Counted from the stretch's first letter, positions 43,403-52,357 are shown. The stretch: DNA of 53,821 bases from Leptolyngbyaceae cyanobacterium RM1_1_2 (GCA_012032345.1 JAAUQI010000034.1:1-53821), one strand, 5' to 3'. A program made the numbers and translations. Notes: generated by a model not told the origin, from the sequence alone.

Positions 43403-44584
43403 CTACCAGTCTTGGAACGCTCTTTCAATGCCCTGTCTGAGCGCAGCGGGCAGATCAGGCTGCTGCATCATCTGCATCATTTTCTGCTGGGCCTGGTTGG
43501 CCTCCAGCTGCTTCAGGGCGGCGATCGCGTGTAGATAAATCCGCGTTTGTGGATGGGCTAGCTGGGAGATCAAGACATCTAGCAATCGCGGGTCGCCCAG
43601 ACGCGCTAGGGCCATGATCAATACCTGCTGAGTAGTCTCTGTTAAAGTCGCCTGAGTCAGCCAGTCGCTCAGAGTATCGACCACAGCCGATCGCAGTGAG
43701 GCATCTTTGACCTTAGCTAGCGATCGCAGGATTTCCTGCTGCACCGCTTCTGGCAGGGCGGTAAAAGCTGTAATTAAGTTCTCCACCACTGCGGCTGAGA
43801 GCATCCAGCCCAGGGAGCGCACAATGTCTATCTGCAGCTGCTCTGGGGTATGGGATCGCCGCAAGACCCAGCAGAGCGCCTCACCCGCAGCCGGAGTGCC
43901 CAAACGGCCCAAGGCGATCGCAGCTTGGGTACACACCTGAGGATTGAGATCCCACAGTCGAGTTTGTAAATGCTCAACTAGATTCATCGACTCACTCAGA
44001 TCGCTTCTGCGTCCTAGGGTTGCGATCGCTTCTAGGCGCACTGCCGCTGCCGGATCCCTCAGTGCTTTGACCAGTAAAGGCGCAATCCGGCGATCGCGGA
44101 AGCTGCCTAAAGCTTCAATGGCCTGAGCGCGAACGACAGCATCGCTATCCTCAGTAACCCTCAGCAAAGGCTCAATCGTCGCCACAGTGCGAATCCGCGC
44201 CAGCGCACAAACCGCAAAGGGACGATGAGCTTCGTTAGCTAGCAGTTCAGCTAAGACGGCCACTGCGCCTGGGCCAATATTAGCTAGGGCTTCTGATGCA
44301 GTTTCGCAGAGCACCTCATCGTCGCTACTGATCAGCAACTGCGCCAAAGCCAGTACCACCTGAGGCTGATCAAATTCACCCAGGATCCGAGCTGCAAACC
44401 AGCGAACTTCCCACTCTAGAGCCTGATCGTGAATCAGCTCAAGCAGAGCCGGAACAGCTTCTAATCCCAACTCACGCACTTGCTTAGCCACTTCCCAGCG
44501 ACTCTGAAAATCTCCTGCTACTAAAGCAGCGATCGCTGTGTCTACAGCAGTCTGTTGTTCAGGCTGGGTTGTTGACTGATGCAA
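43403..44584 (-). CDS. HEAT-repeat protein next to nirA, candidate NirB-type factor
   Basis: A 393-residue all-helical protein made of HEAT/PBS-lyase-type repeats, such as RWEVAKQVRELGLEAVPALL, VVRAQAIEALGSFRDRRIAP and AVRLEAIATLGRR. It begins with MHQSTTQPEQQTAVDTAIAA. It is divergent from nirA across a 790-base region and lies upstream of ntcB in the same direction. In Synechococcus the gene in this position, nirB, lies in an operon with ntcB and is needed for full nitrite reductase activity. The position fits, but I cannot confirm homology from sequence alone. A chaperone-like or cofactor-assembly role for NirA is inference. Confidence 0.75.
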   Translation of the reverse strand: MHQSTTQPEQQTAVDTAIAALVAGDFQSRWEVAKQVRELGLEAVPALLELIHDQALEWEVRWFAARILGEFDQPQVVLALAQLLISSDDEVLCETASEALANIGPGAVAVLAELLANEAHRPFAVCALARIRTVATIEPLLRVTEDSDAVVRAQAIEALGSFRDRRIAPLLVKALRDPAAAVRLEAIATLGRRSDLSESMNLVEHLQTRLWDLNPQVCTQAAIALGRLGTPAAGEALCWVLRRSHTPEQLQIDIVRSLGWMLSAAVVENLITAFTALPEAVQQEILRSLAKVKDASLRSAVVDTLSDWLTQATLTETTQQVLIMALARLGDPRLLDVLISQLAHPQTRIYLHAIAALKQLEANQAQQKMMQMMQQPDLPAALRQGIERAFQDW

Positions 44585-45083
44585 AAGTGTTAAACCTCTT
44601 CGAGCGATGCGCTAAATCTGTTTTGGCCTGCACTTACGGTTACAGTTACCAACAATTATCACCAGACAAAACAATCCTGTCCTGCTTTCCTATTTTTGAA
44701 AAAAAACCTGATTTTAACAAGGAGTGAATTCGCTAAGTTATGCAAAGAAACGGAAAATCTCATGCAAAATCAGCATTTAGACAGCTTCAAGGCCAGCTTT
44801 ATGAAGCGTTTTTTGGAGTTTTTGAGTCTCTATGCAATATACGCATAATTTAGATGCAGACATTGCAAAAACTTCGCAAAACTGTGCTTGAAAATACAAA
44901 AACTCCGTTTTGACTTGGCTAAGTTAAGTCTTAATTCGGAACAAAAGCCAAGCCTGAATTGATCAAGATGTGTTTCCTTCAGTTTTGCTCAGTAAACGTG
45001 AGCGTAACTCGATTAGTAAAAGATTCAGTTATTATATTGATTGGTTTGCAAAGTTTTTTAATTTGCGGTTGAATACCTGTTTA
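44585..45083. other. Divergent region between the HEAT-repeat gene and nirA
   Basis: About 500 bases of AT-rich non-coding DNA upstream of the NtcA box. It is rich in TGCA words (44755-44870), including the TGCA-N5-TGCA site listed separately, a near match TGCAATATACGCA at 44833, and several TTGCAAAA runs. I see no gene. The HEAT-repeat promoter must lie within it. Confidence 0.5.
44855..44867. promoter_or_regulatory. TGCA-N5-TGCA site, candidate NtcB binding site
   Basis: TGCAGACATTGCA is an exact match to the TGCA-N5-TGCA pattern reported for NtcB sites in the nirA region of Synechococcus. A one-mismatch copy (TGCAATATACGCA) lies at 44833-44845. Both are about 220-250 bases upstream of the NtcA box, further than usual, so they may serve the divergent HEAT-repeat gene or be chance in AT-rich DNA. 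Confidence 0.45.
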
Positions 45084-45097
45084 GTAATTAATGTTAC
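45084..45097 (+). promoter_or_regulatory. NtcA-binding box of the nirA promoter
   Basis: GTA-ATTAATGT-TAC is a perfect GTA-N8-TAC NtcA consensus in AT-rich context. NtcA, the global nitrogen regulator, activates such promoters from about -41.5. That predicts a transcription start near 45132 and a -10 element around 45118-45125, where GATAAGT is found, only a fair match to TAN3T. It would leave an unusually long leader of about 260 bases before the nirA start. Confidence 0.75.
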
Positions 45098-45162
45098 TGT
45101 TTTGTACCAGAGATTTCGATAAGTGTTAAGAGTGTTTTTCTCTGGGGTTTAATGGGGTTTAA

Positions 45163-45197
45163 GAGGTTGTTTGAGAAGAAACATGAAGTCATGTTTC
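45163..45197 (+). repeat. Dispersed repeat copy 2, with hairpin, in the nirA leader
   Basis: Bases 45163-45185 match the repeat at 34022-34044 with one mismatch (GAGGTTGTTTGAGAAG, then AAACATG). It runs into a perfect hairpin: GAAACATGA (45178-45186) and TCATGTTTC (45189-45197) around a 2-base loop. It lies between the predicted nirA promoter and the start codon, so it would be transcribed in the leader and could affect mRNA structure. It may be an insertion that lengthened this leader. Confidence 0.6.
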
Positions 45198-45391
45198 ATG
45201 CTGAAAATCTCCCTTACTCCCTTCAAAAAGGAAGAGAAGGGCGTAGATATCTTACAGAAGATATTTGAAACATCCTCCAAGGCTTTAGCGAGCCACAGTA
45301 TTTTACAAAACTATGTTTTGATTGCAGATTTAAAGGAACGTTACTATCTATTTCAGTTACCTTTTCTCTACAGCTATTGTTGGGTGAAACC

Positions 45392-46969
45392 GTGGTTAAT
45401 ACAGCCGCTAACGCAGTTACAAACGTCAAGTTAAACAAATTTGAAAAGTTCAAAGCCGTCAAAGATGGCCTTGATGTAAAAGACGAGCTAGAGTATTTTG
45501 CCAAAATCGGTTGGGAGGCGGTTGACGATACAGACCTGAAGCAGCGGTTAAAGTGGCTGGGAATTTTCTTTCGTCCGGTGACTCCCGGCAAATTTATGCT
45601 GCGGATGCGGATGCCCCACGGTGTTCTTTCTAGCTACAAGCTGCGGGTACTGGCTGAGATTGTGCAGCGCTACGGCGATGAAGGCAGTGGCGATATTACT
45701 ACTCGGCAGAATATTCAGCTACGCGGCATTCGCTTAGAAGATGTGCCTGCTATTTTTCAGCAGCTACAAGACGCTGGTATGACTTCTGTACAGTCGGGCA
45801 TGGACAATGTGCGCAACATTACCGGGTCTCCGGTATCAGGCATTGATGCCGATGAGCTAATTGATACGCAAGGTCTGGTGATCAAGGTTCAAGATATGAT
45901 TACGGGCAACGGCGAAGGTAACTATGCCTTTACCAACCTGCCTCGTAAATTTAATATTGCGATCGAGGGTGGACGCGACAACTCAATCCACGCTGAAATC
46001 AACGACATTGCCTTTGTGCCAGCTTATCGAGAGGGAACTCTAGGGTTTAACGTAGTTGTCGGCGGCTTCTTCTCAGCTAAGCGCTGTGAGGCGGCAATTC
46101 CGCTACATGCCTGGGTGCCCCCCAATGATGATGTGATAGAGCTTTGTCGGGCAATCTTACTGGTCTACCGCGATCACGGCCTGCGGGCTAATCGGCAAAA
46201 GTCGCGGCTGATGTGGCTGATTGATGAGTGGGGCCTCGACAAGTTTCGAGCTGAGGTAGAGCAGGTGTTTGGTCAGCCTTTGCTCTCAGCAGCCCCCAAA
46301 GACGAGATGGATTGGGACAAGCGCGACCACATTGGCATTCATGCTCAAAAGCAGTCTGGCTTAAACTATGTCGGCTTGCATGTCCCCGTCGGGCGCTTGC
46401 AGGCTGAGGAGATGTTTGACCTGGCTCGTCTAGCCGAGGTCTACGGCAGCGGCGAACTGCGGCTGACAGTTGAGCAAAACATAATTGTGCCCAATATCCC
46501 AGACTCACGCTTAGAAACCTTTTTGCAAGAGCCACTGCTGAAAAAGTTTTCCATTGCCCCAGCCCCGCTAACGCGATCGCTGGTTTCCTGCACCGGCTCT
46601 CGCTTCTGCGACTTTGCCCTGGTAGAAACCAAGCAGCAGGCCCTGGGTCTGGCTCAGCTTTTAGATACCGAACTCACCCTCAACCAGCCCGTGCGGGTTC
46701 ACTGGACAGGCTGCCCCAACTCCTGCGGACAGCCGCAGGTAGCTGACATCGGCTTCATGGGTACAAAAACCCGCAAAAATGGCAAAACTGTTGAAGCGGT
46801 TGACATCTATATGGGCGGCAAAGTTGGCAAAGACGCCCATTTGGGTGAGCGGGTACGGCAGGCAGTTCCCTGTGACGAACTCAAAGACGTCCTGAAGGCG
46901 CTGCTGATCGAGCACTTCAATGCCGAGCCGCAAAATGGTCTGGTTGCCAACGGCAGCACGCCCGGCTAA
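45392..46969 (+). CDS. nirA: Ferredoxin-nitrite reductase
   Basis: NirA reduces nitrite to ammonium with six electrons from ferredoxin, using siroheme and a [4Fe-4S] cluster. The four cluster/siroheme cysteines are in SCTGSRFC (C-x5-C) and GCPNSC (C-x3-C), with the expected surrounding motifs RSLVSCTGSRFCDFALVETK and HWTGCPNSCGQPQVADIG. The ferredoxin/siroheme half-domains are present twice, including MRMPHGVLSSYKLRVLAEI and DITTRQNIQLRG. I prefer GTG at 45392 (VVNTAANAVTNVKLNKFEKF, family-like N-terminus, GGGTGA just upstream) over TTG at 45377. Length is about 525 residues, normal. It is first of nirA-nrtP-narB, controlled by the upstream NtcA box. Confidence 0.93.
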   Translation: MVNTAANAVTNVKLNKFEKFKAVKDGLDVKDELEYFAKIGWEAVDDTDLKQRLKWLGIFFRPVTPGKFMLRMRMPHGVLSSYKLRVLAEIVQRYGDEGSGDITTRQNIQLRGIRLEDVPAIFQQLQDAGMTSVQSGMDNVRNITGSPVSGIDADELIDTQGLVIKVQDMITGNGEGNYAFTNLPRKFNIAIEGGRDNSIHAEINDIAFVPAYREGTLGFNVVVGGFFSAKRCEAAIPLHAWVPPNDDVIELCRAILLVYRDHGLRANRQKSRLMWLIDEWGLDKFRAEVEQVFGQPLLSAAPKDEMDWDKRDHIGIHAQKQSGLNYVGLHVPVGRLQAEEMFDLARLAEVYGSGELRLTVEQNIIVPNIPDSRLETFLQEPLLKKFSIAPAPLTRSLVSCTGSRFCDFALVETKQQALGLAQLLDTELTLNQPVRVHWTGCPNSCGQPQVADIGFMGTKTRKNGKTVEAVDIYMGGKVGKDAHLGERVRQAVPCDELKDVLKALLIEHFNAEPQNGLVANGSTPG

Positions 46970-47055
46970 CAGTCTTCGCCAGAGGCATTCGGGCCTGGAT
47001 GCCTTTGGACATGAAGCTCAGCGATCGCTGAGAAAACGGTTTGTCCAAACAAAAA

Positions 47056-47080
47056 CTCCTGGCAAGTAACTTGCCAGGAG
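47056..47080. promoter_or_regulatory. Perfect hairpin between nirA and nrtP
   Basis: Eleven-base arms CTCCTGGCAAG (47056-47066) and CTTGCCAGGAG (47070-47080) around the 3-base loop TAA. It lies 87 bases after the nirA stop and 39 bases before nrtP. There is no T-run on either side, so it is not a standard terminator. It more probably marks a processing site or stabilises the nirA mRNA end, allowing different levels of the two proteins. Confidence 0.75.
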
Positions 47081-47118
47081 CCAAAACATAAAGTCGATTT
47101 ATTAGGAGATTAGCATAA

Positions 47119-48699
47119 ATGCTTACGGAACTGCTGTCCTTTAGGGGCCGCTACAAAATCCTTCACATGACATGGTTTGCATTCTTCCTGTCATTTGTAG
47201 TGTGGTTTAACTTAGCCCCCCTAGCTACCGCGATCAAGGCAGATTTTGGCCTGGATGAAGGCCAAATTCGCACTCTCGCCATTTGCAACGTTGCCCTCAC
47301 TGTCCCGGCCCGCGTCATCATTGGAATGCTGCTAGACAAGTATGGTCCTCGCATTACCTATTCGCTGCTGCTGATGTACGCGGCAATTCCCTGTATTGCG
47401 TTTGCGGCGGCTCAAAATTTTGGGCAACTGGTGGCCGCTCGCCTCGCCTTAAGTATTGTTGGGGCGGGGTTTGTCATCGGCATTCGCATGACCGCAGAGT
47501 GGTTCCCTCCCAAGGAGATTGGCCTGGCCGAAGGTATTTATGGCGGCTGGGGTAACTTTGGGTCTGCCTTCTCAGCTTTCACCCTAGTCGGTGTCGCCAG
47601 CGTTCTAAGCTTTTTTCCCAGTGCCTTTCAGGTGGCGGATGGCCCCCTGTTAAACTGGCGGTTTGCGATCGCAGGCACAGGCATTATTGCGGCTCTCTAC
47701 GGTATTTTGTACTACTTCAACGTCCAGGATACGCCTCCCGGCAAGGTGTACCAGCGCCCTGCCAGCGCTAGGGGTATAGAGGTCACCACTGTCCGCGACT
47801 TCTGGTTTCTAATGCTGATGAATGTGCCGCTTTCTGGCATTCTGATGCTGCTATCCTGGCGCTTAATGAAAGTAGGATTTTTCTCTCCAGCAGCCTTTAG
47901 CGTTGCTATTTTGGCTCTGATCGGTCTGTATCTGTTTCAGGCTTACAACTGCTGGACGGTCAACAAAGACTTGCTGGCAGGTCGCAAGCAGTATTCAGCT
48001 GCCGATCGCTATGCCTTCAAGCAGGTAGCGATTCTAGAGCTAACCTACATTGTCAACTTTGGTTCTGAGCTAGCGGTGGTTTCGATGCTGCCTGCCTTTT
48101 TTGAAGGTACCTTCGGACTCAGCAAAGCATTAGCTGGGATGCTAGCTGCTAGCTATGCCTTTATGAACTTAGTTGCTCGTCCGGGTGGTGGCCTAATTTC
48201 TGACAAATTAGGCAGCCGCAAACTAACGATGGGAGTTTTGACTCTCTGTATGGGGATTGGCTACCTGATCATGAGCAGCATTCCGTCTATCCGCGATTTG
48301 CTAGGCGGCGGTGGCTCCTTCATGGTGGTACTGGCTCTGGTTTTGACCATGTCCTGCTCGTTCTTTGTGCAGGCGGGTGAAGGCTCAACCTTTGCCATTG
48401 TGCCGCTGATCAAGCGCCGGATTACAGGTCAAATTGCGGGTAACGTCGGAGCTTATGGCAACGTGGGTGCGGTGGCCTACCTGACGCTATACAGCCTCTT
48501 GCCTGCAGGCGATATTGGTAATCGTATTTTCTTCCAAACCCTGGGCGTGGCGGCTTTGATTGTCGCTTTCCTCTGCTTCTTTATTCTTAAAGAGCCTCAG
48601 GGTTCATTTGCTGAGTTTCATGAAGGCGAGAAAGAAGCGGTGGCCGTACACAGTCATCCCGGTGCTATGCCAGAGGATCACTCAGCCCGAATTCTGTAG
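47119..48699 (+). CDS. nrtP: Nitrate/nitrite transporter, MFS NNP family
   Basis: A 526-residue nitrate/nitrite permease with 12 hydrophobic segments. It has the family nitrate signature GAGFVIGIRMTAEWFPPKEIG, followed by GLAEGIYGGWGNFGSAFSAF, and a second one in helix 11 (GNVGAYGNVGAVAYLTLYSL). LDKYGPRITY is the MFS loop motif. The insertion between helices 8 and 9 is larger than in bacterial NarK, as in other cyanobacterial NrtP. NrtP is the single-protein alternative to the NrtABCD ABC system, typical of marine and some filamentous cyanobacteria. The ATG has a good AGGAG site upstream. Confidence 0.92.
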   Translation: MLTELLSFRGRYKILHMTWFAFFLSFVVWFNLAPLATAIKADFGLDEGQIRTLAICNVALTVPARVIIGMLLDKYGPRITYSLLLMYAAIPCIAFAAAQNFGQLVAARLALSIVGAGFVIGIRMTAEWFPPKEIGLAEGIYGGWGNFGSAFSAFTLVGVASVLSFFPSAFQVADGPLLNWRFAIAGTGIIAALYGILYYFNVQDTPPGKVYQRPASARGIEVTTVRDFWFLMLMNVPLSGILMLLSWRLMKVGFFSPAAFSVAILALIGLYLFQAYNCWTVNKDLLAGRKQYSAADRYAFKQVAILELTYIVNFGSELAVVSMLPAFFEGTFGLSKALAGMLAASYAFMNLVARPGGGLISDKLGSRKLTMGVLTLCMGIGYLIMSSIPSIRDLLGGGGSFMVVLALVLTMSCSFFVQAGEGSTFAIVPLIKRRITGQIAGNVGAYGNVGAVAYLTLYSLLPAGDIGNRIFFQTLGVAALIVAFLCFFILKEPQGSFAEFHEGEKEAVAVHSHPGAMPEDHSARIL

Positions 48700-48768
48700 C
48701 AGGGGGCGCAGATGATACAGGATAGGGTGACACGTTGAAGGCGATCGCCCTGTAATTGATCACGATTG

Positions 48769-48827
48769 CCCCCCACCCTCATCCTGATTGACCAGGATTG
48801 CCATTTGGCGGGTGGGGGGTTTGTTTT
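48769..48827 (+). terminator. Strong hairpin between nrtP and narB, terminator-like
   Basis: Arms CCCCCCACCC (48769-48778) and GGGTGGGGGG (48810-48819) are perfectly complementary, with an inner ATCCTG/CAGGAT hairpin (48781-48798), and are followed by TTTGTTTT (48820-48827). It looks like a Rho-independent terminator but lies only 23 bases before the narB ATG. It may attenuate expression of narB relative to nrtP, or end the nirA-nrtP message if narB has its own promoter. Confidence 0.65.
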
Positions 48828-48850
48828 AGAGCGTACTCAGAGGATCTGCG

Positions 48851-51109
48851 ATGACGGAAGCGGCAAAAACTCTATGCCCTTACTGCGGCGTTGGCTGTGG
48901 CTTAGAAGTCTTACCTCCCGCCTTACCCGGCAAAGCTGTCAATAGAGATAGTCAAGGTCACCCAGTTTGGCAAGCCAGAGGCGATCGCGCCCATCCTTCC
49001 AGCCAGGGAATGGTTTGCGTCAAAGGGGCCACGGTTACTGAGTCTTTGGATAAGGATCGGCTAAAGTACCCGATGATGCGCGATTCACTAGACCAGCCAT
49101 TTCGCCAAGTCACCTGGGAAGCCGCCTACGATCGCATTGTGCAAGTCCTCCAAACCGTGCGCCAAACCCAAGGCCCCGAGGCTATCTGCATGTACGGGTC
49201 GGGGCAGTTTCAGTCAGAAGACTACTACACAGCGCAAAAGCTGCTTAAAGGCTGTCTGGGCACTAATAATTTTGACGCCAACTCTCGCTTGTGTATGTCT
49301 TCGGCAGTTGCAGGCTATATGCACAGTCTGGGGTCAGACGGCCCCCCCTGCTGCTATGCCGATTTGGAGCTGACAGACTGCGCCTTTTTAATTGGCACTA
49401 ACACTGCCGAGTGCCATCCCATTGTCTTTAACCGCTTTCGCAAATATCACAAAAAAAATAAGCGCAAAGTCAAGCTAATTGTGGTTGACCCCCGCCGCAC
49501 CGAGACCGCTAAAGATGCCGACCTGCACTTAGCCATTCGTCCCGGTACAGACATCACCTTACTCAACGGCATGGCCCATATTTTGCTCGATCGAGGGCAG
49601 ATTGAGCCGCTGTTTATTGACGAATGTACGACGGGCTTTGCCGACTATGCTGAAGTTGTCTCTCACTATCCGCCAGAGCAGGTGGCAAAAGTCTGCGGCA
49701 TCTCTGTCAAAGATCTCAAGACAGCGGCCCAGTATTGGGGAGAGTCTGAGCGGGTGCTGTCTTTGTGGTCAATGGGTATCAACCAGTCGGCTGAAGGCAC
49801 CGCCAAAGTTCGCACTATTATCAACCTGCATTTGATGACGGGCACGATTGGCAGACCGGGTTCGGGGCCTTTCTCGCTGACGGGGCAGCCTAACGCTATG
49901 GGAGGTCGAGAAGTGGGGGGCCTCTCCCATATTTTGCCCGGATATCGGCTGGTGAAAAATCCTCAGCACCGCCAGGAAGTTGAGCAAGCATGGCAGCTGC
50001 CGTCTGGCAGTATCAAACCAGAACCGGGACTGGCCGCCTGGGATATGATGCTGGGTCTAGAGTACGGGCAGGTTGGCTTTCTGTGGGTAGCGGCCACCAA
50101 CCCGGCAGTCAGTATGCCAGATATTGAGCGCACTAAAGCAGCCCTGCGGCAGTCACCTTTCACGGTTTACCAGGATGCTTATTTCCCCACTGAGACGGCA
50201 GAGTTTGCCCATGTGCTGCTGCCTGCGGCCCAGTGGAGCGAAAAGCCCGGTACGATGACCAACTCTGAGCGGGTAGTGACTTACTGCGCTGCCTTTCGGC
50301 CAGCGCCGGGAGAGGCTAAGGCCGACTGGGAAATTTTTGCTGAGGTGGGGCGACGGCTAGGCTTTGAGCAACAGTTTGCCTTTGGCTCAGCGGCTGAGGT
50401 CTATGACGAGTTTGCCCAGCTGACCCAGGGTCGAGTCTGTGACATGAGTGGCATCAGCCACCAGCGCCTGAGGCTAGAAGGGCCAATTCAGTGGCCTTGC
50501 CCAGCTATAGAAACCGCAGCTACGGCGGCTGATAAATATGACAAACGGCTCTATACAGATCTGATTTTTGCCACCCCTGATGGCCGCGCCCGCTTTGCCG
50601 CTGTTCACGCTCAGGGGCTAGCGGAGCCGCCTAGCGCTGATTATCCTTTTGTCCTCACTAATGGGCGGCTTTATGGTCACTGGCATACGCAAAGTCGTAC
50701 CGGGCGGATTGAAAAAATTGTCAAAATGCATCCTGCCCCTTTTCTAGAAGTAAACCCACGGGATGCCCAAAAGCTAGAGATTCAGTCAGGGGACTGGGTC
50801 GAAGTGCGATCGCAGCGCGGCCAAGCTAAGCTCAAAGTTTTAGTGACGCAGAGTATTCGCCGGGGTACGGTGTTTATGCCAATGCACTGGGGCTTTTTGT
50901 GGGCCGAAGACGCTGAATGCAACGCCCTGACCCATCCAGAAAGCTGCCCTATCTCTTTGCAGCCAGAGCTAAAAGCCTGTGCGGTTCAAATTTTGCCGCT
51001 CAGGGGCGAACAGCCCGAGGCCAATGAGATCTTGTCTGAGACTGAATTAAATACTTTACGAAAGCCACTAAAATCCTCTATTCTCTCAGGAGCAACTACA
51101 GTCCGCTGA
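48851..51109 (+). CDS. narB: Ferredoxin-dependent assimilatory nitrate reductase
   Basis: NarB reduces nitrate to nitrite using a molybdenum bis-MGD cofactor and one [4Fe-4S] cluster fed by ferredoxin. The 752-residue protein has the cluster motif C9-x2-C12-x3-C16...C56 ([18 protein letters not shown]). The Mo-ligand cysteine is C148 in [16 protein letters not shown]. Further molybdopterin-binding segments are [34 protein letters not shown] and [18 protein letters not shown]. Length is normal for NarB. It is the third gene of the nitrate cluster; the PsiE-like gene starts 14 bases later. Confidence 0.93.
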   Translation: MTEAAKTLCPYCGVGCGLEVLPPALPGKAVNRDSQGHPVWQARGDRAHPSSQGMVCVKGATVTESLDKDRLKYPMMRDSLDQPFRQVTWEAAYDRIVQVLQTVRQTQGPEAICMYGSGQFQSEDYYTAQKLLKGCLGTNNFDANSRLCMSSAVAGYMHSLGSDGPPCCYADLELTDCAFLIGTNTAECHPIVFNRFRKYHKKNKRKVKLIVVDPRRTETAKDADLHLAIRPGTDITLLNGMAHILLDRGQIEPLFIDECTTGFADYAEVVSHYPPEQVAKVCGISVKDLKTAAQYWGESERVLSLWSMGINQSAEGTAKVRTIINLHLMTGTIGRPGSGPFSLTGQPNAMGGREVGGLSHILPGYRLVKNPQHRQEVEQAWQLPSGSIKPEPGLAAWDMMLGLEYGQVGFLWVAATNPAVSMPDIERTKAALRQSPFTVYQDAYFPTETAEFAHVLLPAAQWSEKPGTMTNSERVVTYCAAFRPAPGEAKADWEIFAEVGRRLGFEQQFAFGSAAEVYDEFAQLTQGRVCDMSGISHQRLRLEGPIQWPCPAIETAATAADKYDKRLYTDLIFATPDGRARFAAVHAQGLAEPPSADYPFVLTNGRLYGHWHTQSRTGRIEKIVKMHPAPFLEVNPRDAQKLEIQSGDWVEVRSQRGQAKLKVLVTQSIRRGTVFMPMHWGFLWAEDAECNALTHPESCPISLQPELKACAVQILPLRGEQPEANEILSETELNTLRKPLKSSILSGATTVR

Positions 51110-51123
51110 GATGAATATAAACT

Positions 51124-51582
51124 ATGAACCAGTTGCAAAAGCTGGTAAGACAGACTCAGACAAACTTTAAAGATGAGAAATTCATCCACTGTATTGAGTC
51201 TGTTATTGCGATAGTCTCTAGAATTCTTTCGCTGGCAATGGTGCTGGTAATTATTGTCACCGTCGTTGACCTAGGGGTCTTTTTGGTGCGATCGCTGCTG
51301 ACCTTTGATTCCTATGGCTTTTTTCAGAGTACGCTGACAGAGATTTTTGGCCTATTTTTAAGCGTTTTAATTGCGTTTGAAATTCTTGAAAATATAACGG
51401 CTTATCTAAAGAAGCACGTAGTCGAGGTAGAGCTGGTGCTGGCGACCTCGCTGACGGCAATTGGGCGAAAGCTAATTATTTTAGATCTGGAGAAAATTTC
51501 AGGTGTGAGCCTGATTGGCTTAGGCGTAGCGCTGCTGGCGCTTTCTATCAGCTACTGGATCGTTCGCACCAGCCACCGCTGA
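51124..51582 (+). CDS. PsiE-family membrane protein
   Basis: A 152-residue inner-membrane protein of the phosphate-starvation-inducible PsiE family. It has four hydrophobic segments (about residues 25-50, 72-90, 95-115 and 128-146) and the motif VLIAFEILENITAYLKKHVVEVELVLATSL, in parts identical to the PsiE family signature (E-x2-x-x-Y...H...E.....A..A..R). ATG at 51124 follows narB by 14 bases, so it may be read through from narB. The function of the family is unknown. Confidence 0.8.
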   Translation: MNQLQKLVRQTQTNFKDEKFIHCIESVIAIVSRILSLAMVLVIIVTVVDLGVFLVRSLLTFDSYGFFQSTLTEIFGLFLSVLIAFEILENITAYLKKHVVEVELVLATSLTAIGRKLIILDLEKISGVSLIGLGVALLALSISYWIVRTSHR

Positions 51583-51634
51583 CAAAATGCAGTCTTTGGC
51601 AGTTAGGCACTTCCTACCATCAGCCGAAATCTCC

Positions 51635-52159
51635 TTACCCCTTACATCGACATCCCCAATCCACCCCATAAAATCCTTCCCTCACAAACCACCGAAAACT
51701 TGAATATTCCCACTGATGAGGACATCCCGCCAACCCATGCTTTACCGGGTTGAAATGCAGATAATTCAAATGCTGTACCCAATCCGCCTCATCTCGAATC
51801 GTGTGTTCCCAAAACCGCCGTTGCCATACGTCACTCTCTCGATGCTTTAGACGAGAAATACAGACATCCTGCGGCAGCGAATGGCTACCCCGCAGCAACT
51901 GTGTAAATAAAACCTTCAACCGACCTACTCGCTTTGAGTAATTGCTATCGCCTTGGGGCAACTTCCATAAAAAATGAATATGATCAGGCAAGATCACCGC
52001 TGCTGTAATTTCAACTGGCAGCTTGGCTCGCATTGTGGCCGTTGCCCAACGTAGCCGCCGAACATTATCGACATCAGAGAATAGCGGTCTACGGTTAAAC
52101 GTTACCAGGGTCAGAAAGACAGCACCACCTGGAGTGTAAATGCGGCGATAGTTCGGCAT
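51635..52159 (-). CDS. REP-associated tyrosine transposase (RAYT)
   Basis: A Y1-type transposase of about 174 residues. I prefer ATG at 52159, giving the family N-terminus MPNYRRIYTPGGAVFLTLVT; a longer start at 52219 is possible. The HUH motif is in VILPDHIHFLWKLP. A candidate nucleophilic tyrosine follows in YSKRVGRLK, and the C-terminus has LNYLHFNPVKHGL, typical of the family. RAYTs move or maintain short palindromic REP sequences. Two perfect REP-type hairpins and a half copy lie 80-195 bases upstream, on the 5' side. Confidence 0.85.
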   Translation of the reverse strand: MPNYRRIYTPGGAVFLTLVTFNRRPLFSDVDNVRRLRWATATMRAKLPVEITAAVILPDHIHFLWKLPQGDSNYSKRVGRLKVLFTQLLRGSHSLPQDVCISRLKHRESDVWQRRFWEHTIRDEADWVQHLNYLHFNPVKHGLAGCPHQWEYSSFRWFVREGFYGVDWGCRCKG

Positions 52160-52241
52160 ATCCCAAACAGAAATAGACCTGTTTAGGATTCCCACCTGGT
52201 AGGCAATGCTTTTGCCCATAGTTAGCTTGGGGTGGTGGGCA

Positions 52242-52357
52242 GGTGGGCGGTGCCCACCCTACGTTATGTGAAATTTGTCTGGCTGCCCACCGCTTCCAAA
52301 TGTAGCGATCGCCATATTGGTTAGGGAAGCGACCAGGTGGGCACTGCCCACCGCTTC
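52242..52357. repeat. REP-like palindromes upstream of the RAYT gene
   Basis: Hairpin 1: GGTGGGC (52242-52248), loop GGT, GCCCACC (52252-52258). Hairpin 2: GGTGGGC (52336-52342), loop ACT, GCCCACC (52346-52352). Both are perfect. A 13-base half copy TGCCCACCGCTTC at 52284-52296 repeats exactly at 52345-52357. This arrangement, a RAYT gene flanked by REPs in different spacing, is that of a BIME-type element. Confidence 0.75.
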
